Positions 24,633 to 36,901 are shown, counted from the stretch's first letter. The stretch is DNA of 64,000 nucleotides from Bubalus kerabau (GCF_029407905.1 NC_073634.1:21837501-21901500); one strand, 5' to 3'. The notes: generated from the letters alone by a model not told the origin. Numbers and translations: made by a program.

Positions 24633-24814
24633 CTGTGGTTCTCAACCCTTATCACAGGATAGACTCACCCAGGGAGCTATTGAAACAAATAGAAATTCTC
24701 AGGTTCTTCCCCCAGAAATTCTGATGTAATTGATTTGAGAAGGGCTCCAAGACAGTGGCATACTTAAAAGCTTTGTAAGTGAGCCTAATGCACAGCCAGG
24801 GTTGAGAACCACTG
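24633..24814 (+). repeat. MER5-type hAT element, near complete
   Basis: Terminal inverted repeats are visible: CTGTGGTTCTCAACCC at the left and GGGTTGAGAACCACTG at the right, 182 bp apart end to end. The interior has 'attctgatgtaattgatttgag' and 'gcacagccagggttgag'. Confidence 0.85.
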
Positions 24815-25509
24815 AGTTTAAGAATCATATGTTGTGGTCTTACAGATCATTTAATTATTGTTCTTTATATTGGGTTAATTTACATTCCACTCCAGTACAA
24901 CTTTATTAGGTATTTGAAAACAATTTAATATGGCATGCTTAACAAACCACCAAGGAAAGGCTCTGCGTGGGTTCCATCGCTGTTAAATTCTGAAAGAAAA
25001 TGCTGGGAAAGTACAGCTGGTGTTTCCGAACGAACTGAAATATGAAATATTTCTGGGACTGTATCAACAAGCCTAATTTTTTCCCCTTGGGGTTATGATT
25101 GTGTGGAACAAGTCTTCACTGCAGAGCCTGCCAAAAAAGGTTATGATAAAATCATGGAATGTGAATGAAAAGAATTCACAGTGTAACTTTAAAGGAGTCA
25201 GTCTCTAGATTTAAAAGCATAGAATGACATGTCTCTTGCATTTGTAATAGAAGCTTTCAAAACAAAATAATGCTGGATGTAAGAAAGCCCCTCCTTTATG
25301 TCTGTACGGCCAAGGAGCAAATGAGATGGGGAGAATGGCCAACCAGAAAGTGATGAGGACACAGCCGAAGACCCTGAACCTCTTTACCTTTGCAAGTGAC
25401 CTTCGCATTCTACATGTGAGCAAAACTGTAGCCATTGACTAGACATGCACATACCAGGAAAGTTGAAGTTTCTCTTGCTTTCCGCATTGTGCACTAGTGT
25501 GAAGACTGT

Positions 25510-25645
25510 GCTTGGGAAGCTCTGCCACTTACTGTGTGACCTCTGCCAAGTTTCTTAGTCTCTCTGTGCCTGTCTCCTCATCTGCCAAGTAGCGATGCCA
25601 AGGTCGTCTCCTTCACATGGGAGAGTGAAGGGCTGTGAGCACGAG
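25510..25645 (-). repeat. MIR SINE
   Basis: 'gccacttactgtgtgacctctgcc', 'ttagtctctctgtgcctgtctcc' and TCATCTGCCAAGTAGCGATG form a clear reverse-strand MIR. Confidence 0.8.
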
Positions 25646-25864
25646 GCGAGGCATCGTGCCTCCTCCCCCAGAGAAGGTGTCCAGTGAGCAGATGCTGCTT
25701 TCAGTACTCTAGCCTGACAGTGAGAATTGAATCCTTAATAAGAACTCTCACTCATCAAAATATTTTTCTTGTCTTTACTGGTATTTTCTACTTGTGAAGT
25801 GTACTAATTCAGATTTCTTCTTAACTGTCATGAGATAAATATTTTTTACATGGAGAGTAAGCTT

Positions 25865-26215
25865 GTTCTTGCCTTGGAGCCTTTATTCTTGCTGTTTCCT
25901 ATATCTGGGACCTCCCCTCCCCGGCCCTACATTTGCCCACCTTCCGCCACCTTTTATCCAGGTCTTCGTGCAGGTGCCATGTCCTGACCTCCCCTACCTG
26001 GCCAGTACTTTATACCCAGATGGCCAATTCTGCTTCCAAGAATTTGTTGCTGTCTGGCATGATGCTGTGTAGTTCTTTGTTTATTATGTAACTCCTCTGC
26101 AATGGTAAATCCAGTAAAGCAAGCAAGGACTTTGTTTTATTGCCTGCTCTAAGCCCTCTGCCTAGAACCCCTGGTGCATGGAAGTCACTCAGTAAATATG
26201 TGTTGAATGAATGGA
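25865..26215 (+). repeat. L2-like LINE 3' end
   Basis: The segment ends with 'cctagaacccctggtgcatggaagtcactcagtaaatatgtgttgaatgaatgg' in order, the typical L2 3' terminus. Upstream, 'tggcatgatgctgtgtagttc' and 'aagcaaggactttgttttattg' agree. Confidence 0.6.
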
Positions 26216-26662
26216 TTAAAAAAGGATTCATAGATTGCATCTCAACTGGTACAAAGATGTGTCTCCCAGGACCACCTAGTGGCCCCTGTGGTACCCTGCA
26301 TCGATGCCATAGCTATTCTGGGACTTTGGATTATAAAGGAATGAGGTTATAATAAAGGAAGGAGATTACCAGTGAGGTGTGGGGAAAACAGTGATCCCAG
26401 ACTCTTCCCTTCTTAATGCCATCTTCTACCTACTACATTATTTTAATCCAAATTTGGGGTCCCTTGAAATACCTCCATAGTTAGGAATGCCCAAGGACTG
26501 TCTCAGAATGATGACGAGTTCCCTGTGTGTGTGACAGTGGCCCCCTGTGTGCACGTATGCTGTATATATGAGAAGCAGGACAGACTTCAGCAAAGCAGAG
26601 TGCCCAGAAGCATCGGCTTTGCAGTTGCCAGTCTCAATTTACTAGTCCATTTTACGTGGCCT

Positions 26663-26873
26663 AGGGCTTCCCTGGTAGCTCAGATGGTAAAGAATATGCC
26701 TACAATGCAGGAGACCCGGGTTCCATCCCTGGGTCAAGCAGATGCCCTGGGGAAGGAAATGGCAACCCACTCCAGTATTCTTGTCTGAAGAATTCCATGG
26801 ACAGAGGACCCTGGTGGCTATAGTCCATGGGGTCGCAAAGAGTTGGACACGACTGAGCAACTTGCACTCACTC
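26663..26873 (+). repeat. Bov-tA-type SINE, near full length
   Basis: Head AGGGCTTCCCTGGTAGCTCA and tail GTTGGACACGACTGAGCAAC. The 9-bp direct repeat ACGTGGCCT is at 26654-26662 and 26874-26882. Confidence 0.93.
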
Positions 26874-28149
26874 ACGTGGCCTGTTTTCCATTAATAAGTG
26901 TACAGAGTATCTGCTGTTATTTTTAAGTGGCCATTTTAAGGTATTTTGAAAAAGGAAGAAGGCTTCAGTGTCAGATGTGTGAGACTCTACAGAAATTAAA
27001 TAGAATGAGGATCTGGCAGTAAAATTTTTCTATTTAGTCATTTTTCTTTTGGCTTTGGTTTAATTAAATCTGTGTTTAAAACAAAAAAATAAAACCTTGA
27101 ATGCATTTGCTACTTGTAGATCATGATTGTACTTTTCCTCCTGGCATATGGACCTGGAGAAAGTTTACAAATAGCCAAGATGCAGGCACATGGGTTAAAG
27201 TGATGAGGATTAATAGAAACTTGCCATTATTATTGTAATGTCACTTTAATACTGGGTGACTCTCAGCATTTTGAGAACTCACCTCTTAAAGGAAGATTAT
27301 TAATATGATGTTAATGTGATGAAACCAGCTTATTTCCCTTAATTATCTCTGTTGTAAGTGATACTGTCACTTTAGTTTTTCTGTATCTGGGGAAGTTTTT
27401 TTTCTTTTTTTTTTTTAAGATGCCAGTTGCGAAGTGTTGCCAGGGGAACCAGACTGAAAAGCTTGTTAATTAAGTTAAATATTATATATTGATTAAGAGT
27501 TAAGAGAGGCTTCTGTTCAAATGGATAAAACTTAAAATTCAGAGGTAATGTCATAGCCGCCTTCTAAACGATAGAAAAATATATGGTGTGTCTATAGTTT
27601 TCTCTTTATTTTCTCCATGAAAGAGAGATGGAGGAGAGACGAATGAATAAATGAAATCTACTGCAGGAATTATTTAGAAACAGGCTGAGAAAGAAGGTAT
27701 TAGAAAGACAATTCCTGGTGCTCTGGTAACCATAGTTGGGTTTAAGTGACAGACGACTGGTTGGAGGAAGGGAAGGATGCTGGATGAGTAAGTGTTCTAG
27801 GTAATCTATTGAAAGGTGAATAGATGGTAGAAGAAAAGAATAAAGCTAAGAACATTAATGATTACAAAATAAAAAAGTTATATCTTAGAAATCTAAATTC
27901 CTTGAGAGCATCATCACTTTACAGTTTGCCAAGTCAGTATAACAGGCTTGAATCTTATGCCTGCTAGTCATGAAGTTATCAACACAGCCTTGAAAAATAC
28001 AAAGTGTTAGAAATACAAGGGGAAGTTGCTGGTTCATTGTGGGAGATTTTTATAGATACTTCTTGGAAATCAGGTAAAAAGTGTAAGATCTGGGTAAGCT
28101 GAGGGTCATAATTAAGCTTGATTTAATAGATTTGCAGGTTTGTATTCAA

Positions 28150-29215
28150 AAAACAGAATATATGTCCTTTATGAATACTCATATATTTTAAAGTTGGCCA
28201 TCAGCCATGTAAACATACCCCCATGCCAAAAAACAAAAATGGATAAACTCAAGAAATTAACAGAAGTAGAAGATTGTATAGCCTAAATTCTCTGACAATA
28301 GGGCAGTGAAACTATAAATTAAACTCATAAAGAAAGCCAAAGACAATCTATCCACACCGAAATTTGGTAACGCTGTTCTTAAATGTCTTTAGTTAGGAGA
28401 TCAAATGGAATTAGAAATGACGAGTTACATTAAAGTACTACATATCAGAAATTAAAACAAAAACAGCATCTGGCTAAAGTATTAAAATCATAATTAAAAT
28501 TATTCACACTTCTGAGAAAATAAAAGAGAAAGTGAACTAAACATTAATCTTTAAATTTAGAGGAAAGCCAGTTAAACGTTCTAAAAATCAAAGAAGGAAT
28601 AGATTTGAAAACTTGAAAGAACCCTTGAACATATAAATAAAGAAAGCTTGGTCTGTAAAGCCTGAAGTGAATTTGAGAATCTAGGTGAATGAGGTATTTC
28701 TTAACTAATATGTGTTAGTACAGATAATTCTAAAAGAGGTGGAACACCTGAATAATCCAGTAGCCAAAGAAGAAATCTGTTCTTTCCTTCTTTAAAACAA
28801 ACAAACAAACAAAAAAAAAACCTCCTGAGTTCAGGTAGTTTCATAAGTGAGTTGTATGAAAACATCAAAGAATAGATAACTCTTGGGTTACTCGAACTGC
28901 TTTATAGCCGAGAAAGAGGTAGAATGATAAACATTTCATTAAGAAAGTTCTAAAACTAAGGCTGGATGAGGCCAGCATGCATGCGCACACACGCACAGAG
29001 AGCTCCGGGCTAGTATTACAAACTCATTAATCTAAAAATATCAAAATGTTGGGAAGTCAAATCCAGCTGGGTCTTTAGAAAGCGGGTTTATCCTCAGACT
29101 GGTTTGAGATCTACTAATTGATCATATTAATAAATTAAAGGGAAAGCCAATATAAATCTTGACAAAAGTTAGAAAAGCATTTAGTAAGATTTAATCCTTA
29201 TTTTTAACATTCTTC
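28150..29215 (+). mobile_element. Old L1/HAL1 coding-region relic
   Basis: Strongly A-rich on this strand. 'aaattctctgacaatagggcagtg', 'caggtagtttcataagtgag', 'gaaaacatcaaagaatagataac' and 'ttgatcatattaataaattaaagg' follow the order of mammalian L1 ORF2 in very diverged, frame-broken form. Confidence 0.55.
28793..28821 (+). repeat. (AAAC)n tract
   Basis: AAACAAACAAACAAAC followed by an A run, inside the old L1 relic. Confidence 0.8.
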
Positions 29216-29629
29216 AGTCATTTCAGACAGTGTTTGTGGTGGCCTACGTTAATCCCACCTGTGTGACTAAGGCAGGTCTTAAGTAAATCTCTTAAGGCTT
29301 GAGCTGCAAAATATACACCAGTAGGTGACAATGTTGGAACTGTTAAAAGAAACTTAAAGAGCAGAATAAATAGGAAGATCTAATGTGTTGGGTTGTATTG
29401 AAGCATATGTTTGAGAAGTCTGATCATACGTAACAAATATTTTGCGCGATTAGAATGTAGTAGAATGTGATACAGAATACGTTGATGACAGCACATTAAC
29501 AAGAGTAGAAATTAAGTGCTAGTTGCAGTTAAAGTCATAGCCTCTTATTCACTATGAGGCCATGTGTTTGTATTTGCCAGATCATCCATCAGTGTACTCT
29601 ACGTGCTTCATCTCCCATACACCCTTCTC

Positions 29630-30180
29630 CTCCTCAGCTCTTTGATCTGTTCTGCCCACACTGATGGGGATCCAGGAGCGGAATTCCTTTTAATTATGTT
29701 CTCTTCTCAAGGCAGTTGCTCAGGGTTGTGATGTGAAATCGGGTATATGCATCCTCTGTACATCCTGTTGCTGCCACACTGGCCTCTTGCTCTTCTTGGG
29801 ACGTGCAGAAGTGCCATAGCTGTGCCCTCTGCTGGGACGCGCTTCTCTGTGGCCCACCCTTCACTTCTGTAAACCTGTTCAAATCAGGTTTACAGAAATC
29901 AGCTTCCCAGTGATGCCTATTCCGACCAAATTGTAACTGGACCCCCCCGCCCCCGCCACTTCTTCCATGCACTGATTCCCCCTTCCTCTGCTCTGCTCCC
30001 CCCACACACACCTAGCACTTACCAGCTGCTCCTGCTGTATAGTTTGCTTATTCATTGTACTGATTATTTTATACCACTCTCTCCTGCCTTGTAAACTATA
30101 TGAGGGCAGGGATCTATGTTTGTTTTCCTTGTGGAAACAAGGCTGCTGAAACAGCAGGCACTCGAGAAATATCTTTGCAT
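29630..30180 (+). repeat. L2-like LINE fragment
   Basis: 'cttgtaaactatatgagggcagggatctatg' in order is the L2 3' phrase. The upstream part includes a local duplication of 'caggtttacag' near 29885 and a C-rich tract at 29942-29958. Confidence 0.55.
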
Positions 30181-30359
30181 GAATTTACTAGAACTATGAA
30201 TATGAAGACTCACCTATGCTATCTTTTGATTAAATAAGAAATAGACAAGGGAGATGGACAGTGAAATGAAAGATACAGTGGTCAAGGTTGAAAATGACCT
30301 GAGGGACACTTAGATTTTGTAAATAGACCTACTTTTGTAATGTAAAGAGCTAAGTGGAC

Positions 30360-30475
30360 TAGAAGTGAGGAGGCCTGGATTCTTGCTATATTTTTACCAC
30401 TAACCTTAGATAGATCACTTGAATGCTAGGGCTTTAGGTTCTTTATCTGCAAAACAGACTAAAATTTTTCATTTA
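30360..30475 (-). repeat. MIR fragment
   Basis: 'gtgaggaggcctggattcttg', 'accttagatagatcacttgaatgc' and 'ttctttatctgcaaaacagac' match reverse MIR. Confidence 0.6.
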
Positions 30476-31471
30476 GAAGGATAAACTGGGAGACCTCTGG
30501 CACCTTACCCAGCTTTGTGATTCTTTGCAGGTTTTGTTCTAGGGAAGACGGTTTATGAACGTACCCCAGTACCACATGGTGTGTTTTCCCCCAGCAAGTC
30601 CCAAACTCTTTTCCCCCAAAGGTCATGGGGCTGTGATGATGTGCTTTTGGTTTATTTCAGGGTTTTTCTCCAGGGCCTAACATTGCTGTAGGTTTCTTGA
30701 AAGCTTAAACCAAGAAACTGAGCTGTAGTCTGGGGCTTCATAAACTCAGTCTGTCTTTGCTTGGTTTACTTATTTATTTACTCTCTAAAATGGAAGTGCA
30801 GCAGTAGGTTGCTGACACAGTACTGGAGAAGGAAGAACGAGGTACATCTGATGGACTTCTGCTAGGGATAGAAACACTGTAGATGTCATTTAGGGAAATG
30901 ACATGGGAATTGGGCTCAATATCCATCTTGCTGAAGCTTTCATATCATCTTAGTACTTCATTGCCTCAAATTTCAGAGCGGGAAGGTCAAATTCCTCAAT
31001 GTTGACTGCCATGCACCTTGTCTCCAGACCCCAAAATAGCCATTAGGTATTTGTGGGTCTGTTTTTGGTGTTTAAATGTACACTGTTCACAAAGAACAGC
31101 CCTTAAAACTCCTTTCAAACTAAAGATCTTTTCATTGGTCAGTGGCTCAGTCCCGTTTTCAGGGTCTCCATGGCACATCCGTATCTTCCCTTGGTCTTTC
31201 TTCATCTGGTCCATGTGTTGGACATGGATTGTTCAGCACAAGGAAGGGGGATGGGATGATGGGAGAGACAGTGTCCACCTCTCGCCCTGTGTCATGAGCA
31301 GGTCTCAGGAGAGAGTCCCACGAGAGGCTCAGCTGCATTTGAGGTTCTCGCTGGGTATCTGTCTGTCTCCTCCTCTTGGCTAGTTAGATCATAAAGACTG
31401 CCAGCACTTCTGGGGAAAGTGCTCCGCGCTGCCCCCTTGGGCCTGTGCTAAACTCTTTCTCTCCCATTCAG

Positions 31472-31714
31472 AAGAGAAGCCAGATTGCTCCAAGGCCCGC
31501 TGTGAAGTCCAGTTCTCTCCACGTTGTCCTGAAGACTCCGTTCTGATCGAGGGCTACGCGCCCCCCGGGGAGTGCTGCCCCCTCCCCAGCCGCTGTGTGT
31601 GTGACCCCGCGGGCTGCCTGCGGAAAGTCTGCCAGCCAGGATACCTGAACATCCTTGTGTCCAAAGCCTCAGGGAAGCCGGGAGAGTGCTGTGACCTCTA
31701 TGAGTGCAAACCAG
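31472..31714 (+). CDS. CRIM1: CRIM1 internal coding exon (about exon 3), 243 nt
   Basis: This exon encodes part of the extracellular region of CRIM1, a type I membrane protein that binds BMPs and tempers their processing and delivery to the cell surface (family knowledge). Reading in the frame that begins with two bases completing a split codon gives 81 codons with 12 cysteines. It contains CPEDSVLIEGY, two PGECC motifs and ends in DLYECKP, which I recognise as CRIM1 downstream of the IGFBP-like domain, roughly residues 169-249 of about 1036. The acceptor is a pyrimidine-rich tract ending CCCATTCAG at 31471. The donor is CAG|GTATGC at 31715. Both bounding introns are phase 1, so skipping this exon would keep the frame. 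Cysteine spacing of CC-x5-C and CC-x4-C type resembles half-VWC modules. The exon is CpG-rich relative to the intron. The exon number is inferred from memory of the human gene; the identity is secure. Confidence 0.95.
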
Positions 31715-32796
31715 GTATGCACAGGTGTGGTCCCAGCAGCCTCGCTGCTTTGCATCAGAGGGTAGCAGCAGCCAACCACCACCTCCCCTGCCCCTGCGCA
31801 CCACCCTCCTGCCCCGCCCGCCCCCCCACACAGGCTATGCTGATGAGCTCTGCAGACCTGCTACTTTGAGCTACTGGCAGTCTGACTTCTGCCCTCCAGT
31901 CAGAAGACCAGATAATCAACTGATACATAAGCACCTTCAGAGAGGGATCCTGGCTTTTTCTCCTCTTTTTTTTTCCTTCAAAGTTTGCTTGATAGAGGGG
32001 CAGTAGGGTTAGAATTTATGGTCCTGTGGCTGCCTCCTTCATTCCCCCAGAGAAGGTCATCATCCTCATTTGCAGATATAGCTGTCATTTTAAAGTATTA
32101 CATTTAAAAACAATCATCATACATAAAACAGAAAGTTATTTTTAGGTAAATACATGCATCAAAGTGCCAGCCATCTTATAGTGAAATACTCAGCCCCTGT
32201 CTTTCTTCTTGCCAGCTCCCCACCATTCCTCGGCTGACTTTATAGCATGTGCTAAGTCATCTTTGACTATTTACTCGACTTCTCTGCCACATCCGTTTTG
32301 TTGCCATGGCCCAGCTGTTCCTTGCTCTATGGCATTTCTAACATCCTTGTTCTTATGACTGCATTGTGGTCTGTGAATAGGTCTGGACTGGAGTGATTGC
32401 CTCTTTGAAAGTTTCTAACCATCGGTCAGATTTTTTTTTTTTAACTGCTAGTTAAATGCTCAAGCCCCGAAATCCCTTGCTCATCTCTTGAACTGTTCCA
32501 TCTGAAATACCTCTGGCTGATCATCACCATCCACAGAACCACCGTTGGTCTAACTCTTCATCTTTCTCTGTGTCTGCATCTTAACTCTTCAGTGTCCTAA
32601 TCCTTTCTTTTCTTGAACAGAAAATTTGAGTCATATTATAGTTCTCTCACATTGACTGAAATGAGAATGCCAGTGCCAAGACAGGGTTTTCAGGAAACAA
32701 GGAAACTACAAAAATTCAAAGAGCCAGGGTTTTCATTTGGGGACTTTTAAGTGCAAGTAAACGTAACGGTGACCCGTGCCTCTATTTGCCCCCCAG
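31715..32796 (+). other. CRIM1: CRIM1 intron, complete, 1082 nt
   Basis: The intron runs GTATGC to CCCCAG between two phase-matched exons and is phase 1. It contains a C-rich stretch at about 31775-31830 and short T tracts near 31968 and 32430, with no recognisable SINE or LINE. Confidence 0.93.
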
Positions 32797-32917
32797 TTTT
32801 CAGTGTGGACTGCAGCACCGTGGAGTGCCCCTCCTTTCAGCAAACCGTGTGCCCCCTGGACAGCTACGAAACCCAAGTCAGACTCACAGCGGATGGCTGC
32901 TGCACTCTTCCAACAAG
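32797..32917 (+). CDS. CRIM1: CRIM1 internal coding exon (about exon 4), 121 nt
   Basis: The exon continues CRIM1 from the previous one: its first two bases complete a valine codon begun by the last G of the upstream exon. The frame then reads a cysteine-rich segment with VDCSTVEC, SYETQVRLTADGCC and TLPT, ending with the first two bases of an arginine codon completed by the next exon. There are five cysteines. The acceptor is TGCCCCCCAG at 32796. The donor is AAG|GTTGGT at 32918, which departs from GTRAGT at +3 and +4. At 121 nt it is not a multiple of three, so skipping it alone would shift the frame of everything downstream. The position is extracellular, roughly residues 250-289. It lies only 1.08 kb after the preceding exon, followed by a 22.4-kb intron. 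Compared with the human protein as I remember it there are a few substitutions (for example SVDCS and SFQQTVCPL), all sparing cysteines. Confidence 0.94.
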
Positions 32918-32923
32918 GTTGGT
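32918..32923 (+). promoter_or_regulatory. CRIM1: Non-consensus 5' splice site GTTGGT
   Basis: The donor after the 121-nt CRIM1 exon reads AAG|GTTGGT. The exonic AAG and the G at +5 agree with consensus, but +3 is T and +4 is G instead of the usual purine and A. The other two donors in the window are GTATGC and GTACGT, with the expected +3 A. The phase match to the next exon at 55274 shows this is the site used. That the site is weaker is an inference. Confidence 0.75.
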
Positions 32924-35149
32924 CTGTTGTCTATCACGCTTTCTCCTCTCTCCAGTGTGGTTGCATCTAGAAATCAATTTCAGGCATGCAGTTTGCGTTC
33001 CCCAAGTGCCAGGGAACCCTAAGATCCTCCTGTTTGTGTGGAGAAGTCACTGAACTGTTACTGTGACTTGGTAGTTCCACGTGTGGGCCAAAGGCAGGTG
33101 TCCTCAGGATAAGTCCCTAATGCTTAGAGGGTCCTCAGGCTGGGATGCCTGTGCACTTTCTAGGCTGGGTCCTGAACAGGCACGTGTGTCCCTCAGTATG
33201 TAGCCAGGTAGGCAGCGAGGTATGGATCCATGGTAGGCATGTCGTTTGATCCTCCACAGTGAATCTTAAGGTGTTCAACTGTTGTGTCCAATGGGATGAA
33301 GCACTGCATCCATCATAGAATTGCTCCTCAGGGATCCTTGACGTTTGCTATTACACATCTACCCAGACCCATAACTTGCCTGGGCCACAATGAGTTTAGG
33401 TTTCTATAATGCTTTCTGAAGTAACAAACAAATCTCTCTTTGGCTTGATAGGGGGAAAAGTGCTGTCAGTTTAGCCTTAGTAGCATGACGTCTGCTTAAC
33501 CCTGTGGGACTGGGCTTACTCGAGAACTCAGGGGTGCCCAGACCCCATCCTTGCCGGGATTCATAGGACCACCATAGAGCTGGCGCTTTGTGCTTTGCTT
33601 CTGGAAAGACTGAGCTTGGACACTGGGGGCTTACATGCTGTTCCCCTGCTGAGTTGCCCTCCCCTCTTCCCTGCCAGGCCCTCCCCTCCAGCTTTCCCAG
33701 GTCACTAAGTCATGATTTTGACAAGTCATCTCATTTCTTTCGACTTCTGGTCCACAGTTAACATCCAGAGTTCACATGGTGCCTTCCTTAACCCGATGCC
33801 TAGCCTCTTTCTCCCCAGTGCCAGGCACTTAGCATCTACATCTGTTGCATGAGTAATTGTGATGATACAAATGGTTTGCTAAGATAGGAATGTGTATGGT
33901 CTCTAGTTAAGGTGAGTATCGGTGATTTGTCCATGATTGGAGTAGACATCCAGAATTGGTTCTTATTACTGGTTTCTTCTTTCTTCTCTTAAAATGCTTT
34001 AGTTCTTTGGCATTTCCTAATCATTGTCCTGAGAGAAACCATAGGATTCTCTCAGACATATTTTACAGGACTTGCCCAGTCCTTTATAGTGTATCATAAA
34101 ACACATGCAAAGAGTTTTGTGACCTACAAAAATGCAGTGGTGCAGCCTTTTCTTATGACATTACAATGTGTTAATTTATGTGAAATGCTTAGAAAGGGTT
34201 GAAGTATCGTGCAAGCGTATTTACTTATCAGTAAAGGAAGAAAATGGAGCATTGCTACCAGCGACAGATGTCCCTTCAAGGTCTTCATGAAAAGAGGTGG
34301 CACATGATATTAGATCACTTAATCAAAACTGAGCCAGCTGTAGATTCACAAGACCTGTAGAGAGGAAAAGGGACGAGTCTCGGTGCACTGTTACGAACAT
34401 AATGTAGCACCATCTGCATGTAGGAGGCGTGGTGGGCTATTTTTTCAGTCACGCTAGGGGGTCGAAATGGATAGAAGCCACAGGAAGACATATTTAATCT
34501 CAATTTAAGGAAAAAATAATTTTTCACAGTTAATGGTGTACAGTCATGAACTTGGCTACTTCCGGAGATAAACTGAGCTCCCTGTGGCTGGAGAGCCTTC
34601 TCTTCCTCTGGGTGGCCACCTTCCAGAGATGCTTAGGAAAAACATCACTTTGGAAAGGAGGTTCGAGTAGAGGCCTTCTTATCCCCATGCTTCTGTGAGT
34701 CCTGTAAACATAAACCTTGGGATAGTTATTAAATGTTGACATAGTTTTTACATTGGCATTCAGAGCCAAAGCATGGTCAGTTAAAGGTGACTCTAATGTA
34801 GAGTTGGAAATATGGAGAAGGAAGCCATTCAGAAATCCCACGGTACATTATTTGCAGGGAGGGCGTTCTCACCACTCTTCGGTTTCCTGTATTTTAAATA
34901 GTCAGTGACCCTTCCTCCCCTGCTGCCCCTTGTCCACGTGCATCCTGTGTTCCCACCTGAAATAGCCCCTCTACCTCCCCCGCACCCTGCCCGCCCTTCC
35001 CCCTCTTATTCTTGCAGGCTTTGGGCCCTTGCATTTGCCTTCCCCTTCTACAGGCTTCTCCTTTTTCAGGACTACATTTCCTTCTCTTTGAAGCGTTTTT
35101 CAGTCTTCAGCCCCTAAAGATGACAGGTGTCTCTCCTCTACTCTTATAA

Positions 35150-35170
35150 TGTATTAATAATAATAATAAT
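35150..35170 (+). repeat. (TAA)n microsatellite
   Basis: About five TAA units in GTATTAATAATAATAATAAT. Confidence 0.8.
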
Positions 35171-35429
35171 TCCCATGTATCTCTTTATCATAGCAGTTTT
35201 CATAATACTTGAAATCAGTGATTTTTGGGGGGCAGTCTCTCTTAAACTCTGTGTGCTTCTCAAGGGATAGGAGTATTTTATAGCTTTCCATATGGTATAA
35301 AATGTGAACCTACATTTATGAATGAATGAATGAACAGGCCCACTATTGGCCATGATGACATATATTGCAGAAGAGAAACGTTATCTTTCTGCCATTAGGT
35401 AGTAATACTCCTCCTTGTCTCAGTATAAA

Positions 35430-35730
35430 ACCCCTGCAGTTTTCCCCCAACTCCCTTCTTTATGGCCAGTTCTTAGTACTGCAGAAATCCTCTGCTCCAA
35501 GCACTGGGCTCACCTCTCAGTTAAATTCCACTTTATCCACAAGGTCTTTGTTCTGCAGCCAACACCCAGCTCATTCCCTAGGTACTCCCAACATATCCTG
35601 TCCATGTTGCCAATTAATCATATACTTCCTTGCATTGTTATGTAACTGTTAACATGGATAAAGTCTTGTCTCACCAGCTAAAAGACATTTCTACAGGTCA
35701 GGAATTGTGTCCTTTCTTTTCCTCTGCATA
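35430..35730 (+). repeat. L2-like LINE fragment
   Basis: 'cacaaggtctttgttctgcagcc', 'cttgcattgttatgtaactg' and 'ctacaggtcaggaattgtgtcc' resemble the L2 3' region. Confidence 0.5.
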
Positions 35731-36707
35731 TGCGTTAATTTCAAATGAATCAGTAAATGCAGAATAGACTCAGATCATGACTTGACTTGAGCATATTGAG
35801 CTGCCTACTTATTAAGGAGAATGGCATTCACGTCATTCTTTGTCAGGAGAATAAAAACCCAAACAATCACGTGAAAGTGGAAATAGAAAGAAAGCCTAAT
35901 ATGTTGTAATAGTGATAGTATTTTAAGGGGAAAAAGACTACATAACTTTATCCTTGTGTGTGATCCACATCAAAAGTTTTCTCTTTGAGACCATGATTAG
36001 ATATAAAGAAGATCATTTTAGAATATGCAAAACCCTGTTATGATGACTTGACCTTTACCAGCATATTTATAAAGAGCATTGTTAAGAAGTTAAAGCCATT
36101 TAAGGTCAGAACTGATTATATGGAGAATTCTGGGGAAGAAGCCCTTTACAGTCTGGATGGAGTATAAAGTATTGGAAGCTTTAGCAGAAGAGGTCTACCT
36201 TCGGTAGAAGTCACAAACGCCTTTTCTGTAGGATTTACTGTACTTGCATAGACTAGAAAAGGAGTCTGTGGACCTCTTTCCCCTCATCTTGAAGAATAAA
36301 TTCCTCCCACCTTCATTCCCATCCGAATGGAATTGCCGTTCTCAGCGAGACTGTCGCCCATTCAGGCCACTGGCTGCCCTATTTCAGTACTTGCTCACTT
36401 TGTGAATCTTCTTTTGAGTTGCCTATTTTCAGTTCATTTTTTCCATTCAGTTGTTCATTCACTCATGGAACACAAGCTGAGCTGAGCTCTTCCAGGTGAC
36501 AAGACACGCCCTTCCAGGTGTCCTAATCATGCACGGATATCTGTTTCCACTTCCATGCCTGCCAAGTACTGGTTCTCCCACCCATCCCTGCCCTTTCCAA
36601 GGATAGGTTAGTCCTGCTCTCCTTGCTCCATATCTGCATTTTCTTAATGCCCCATTCTCCACTGTCACCTCTTTTGCTGTCTTTTCTCTTGAACTTCATC
36701 CTATTTA

Positions 36708-36901
36708 GGGCTCTCCTGGTAGCTCAGCTGGTAAAGAATCCACCTGCCATGCAGAAGACCTGGGTTCGATCCCTCGGTTGGGAACATCCTCTGGAGCAGG
36801 GAACAGCTACCCACTCAGTATTCTGGCCTGGAGAATTCCGTGGACTGTATAGTCCATAGGGTCGCAAAGAGTCAGACATGGCTAAGCAACTTTCACTTTC
36901 A
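36708..36901 (+). repeat. Bov-tA-type SINE
   Basis: Head GGGCTCTCCTGGTAGCTCAG, 'ggttcgatccctcggttggg', tail 'gacatggctaagcaactttcac'. The near-matching words CCTATTTAG (36700-36708) and CCTGTTTAG (36903-36911) flank it. Confidence 0.9.

Larger units (their letters stand above)
1..31471 (+). other. CRIM1: CRIM1 intron, partial (upstream of the 243-nt exon)
   Basis: The whole left half of the window is intronic by position. I looked for the preceding CRIM1 exon and found no match, so this intron is longer than 31 kb. Repeats are listed separately. Stretches where I recognise nothing specific: 1-2160 apart from a T tract and a small CpG patch near 1200-1310, 5350-7000, 7864-9353, 10012-10373, 11331-12261, 12381-13511, 14761-16834, 17050-17747, 19726-21048, 22000-23725, 24815-25509, 26883-28150 and 30480-31471. 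Open frames in these stretches have no coding character that I can see. Confidence 0.85.

Noticed and set aside
31597..31869. ATG-started frame over the 243-nt exon
   Set aside because: It is the CRIM1 frame read from an intron-overrunning ORF; the methionine falls where the exon encodes valine or another frame and is not a start. The real exon is 31472-31714.
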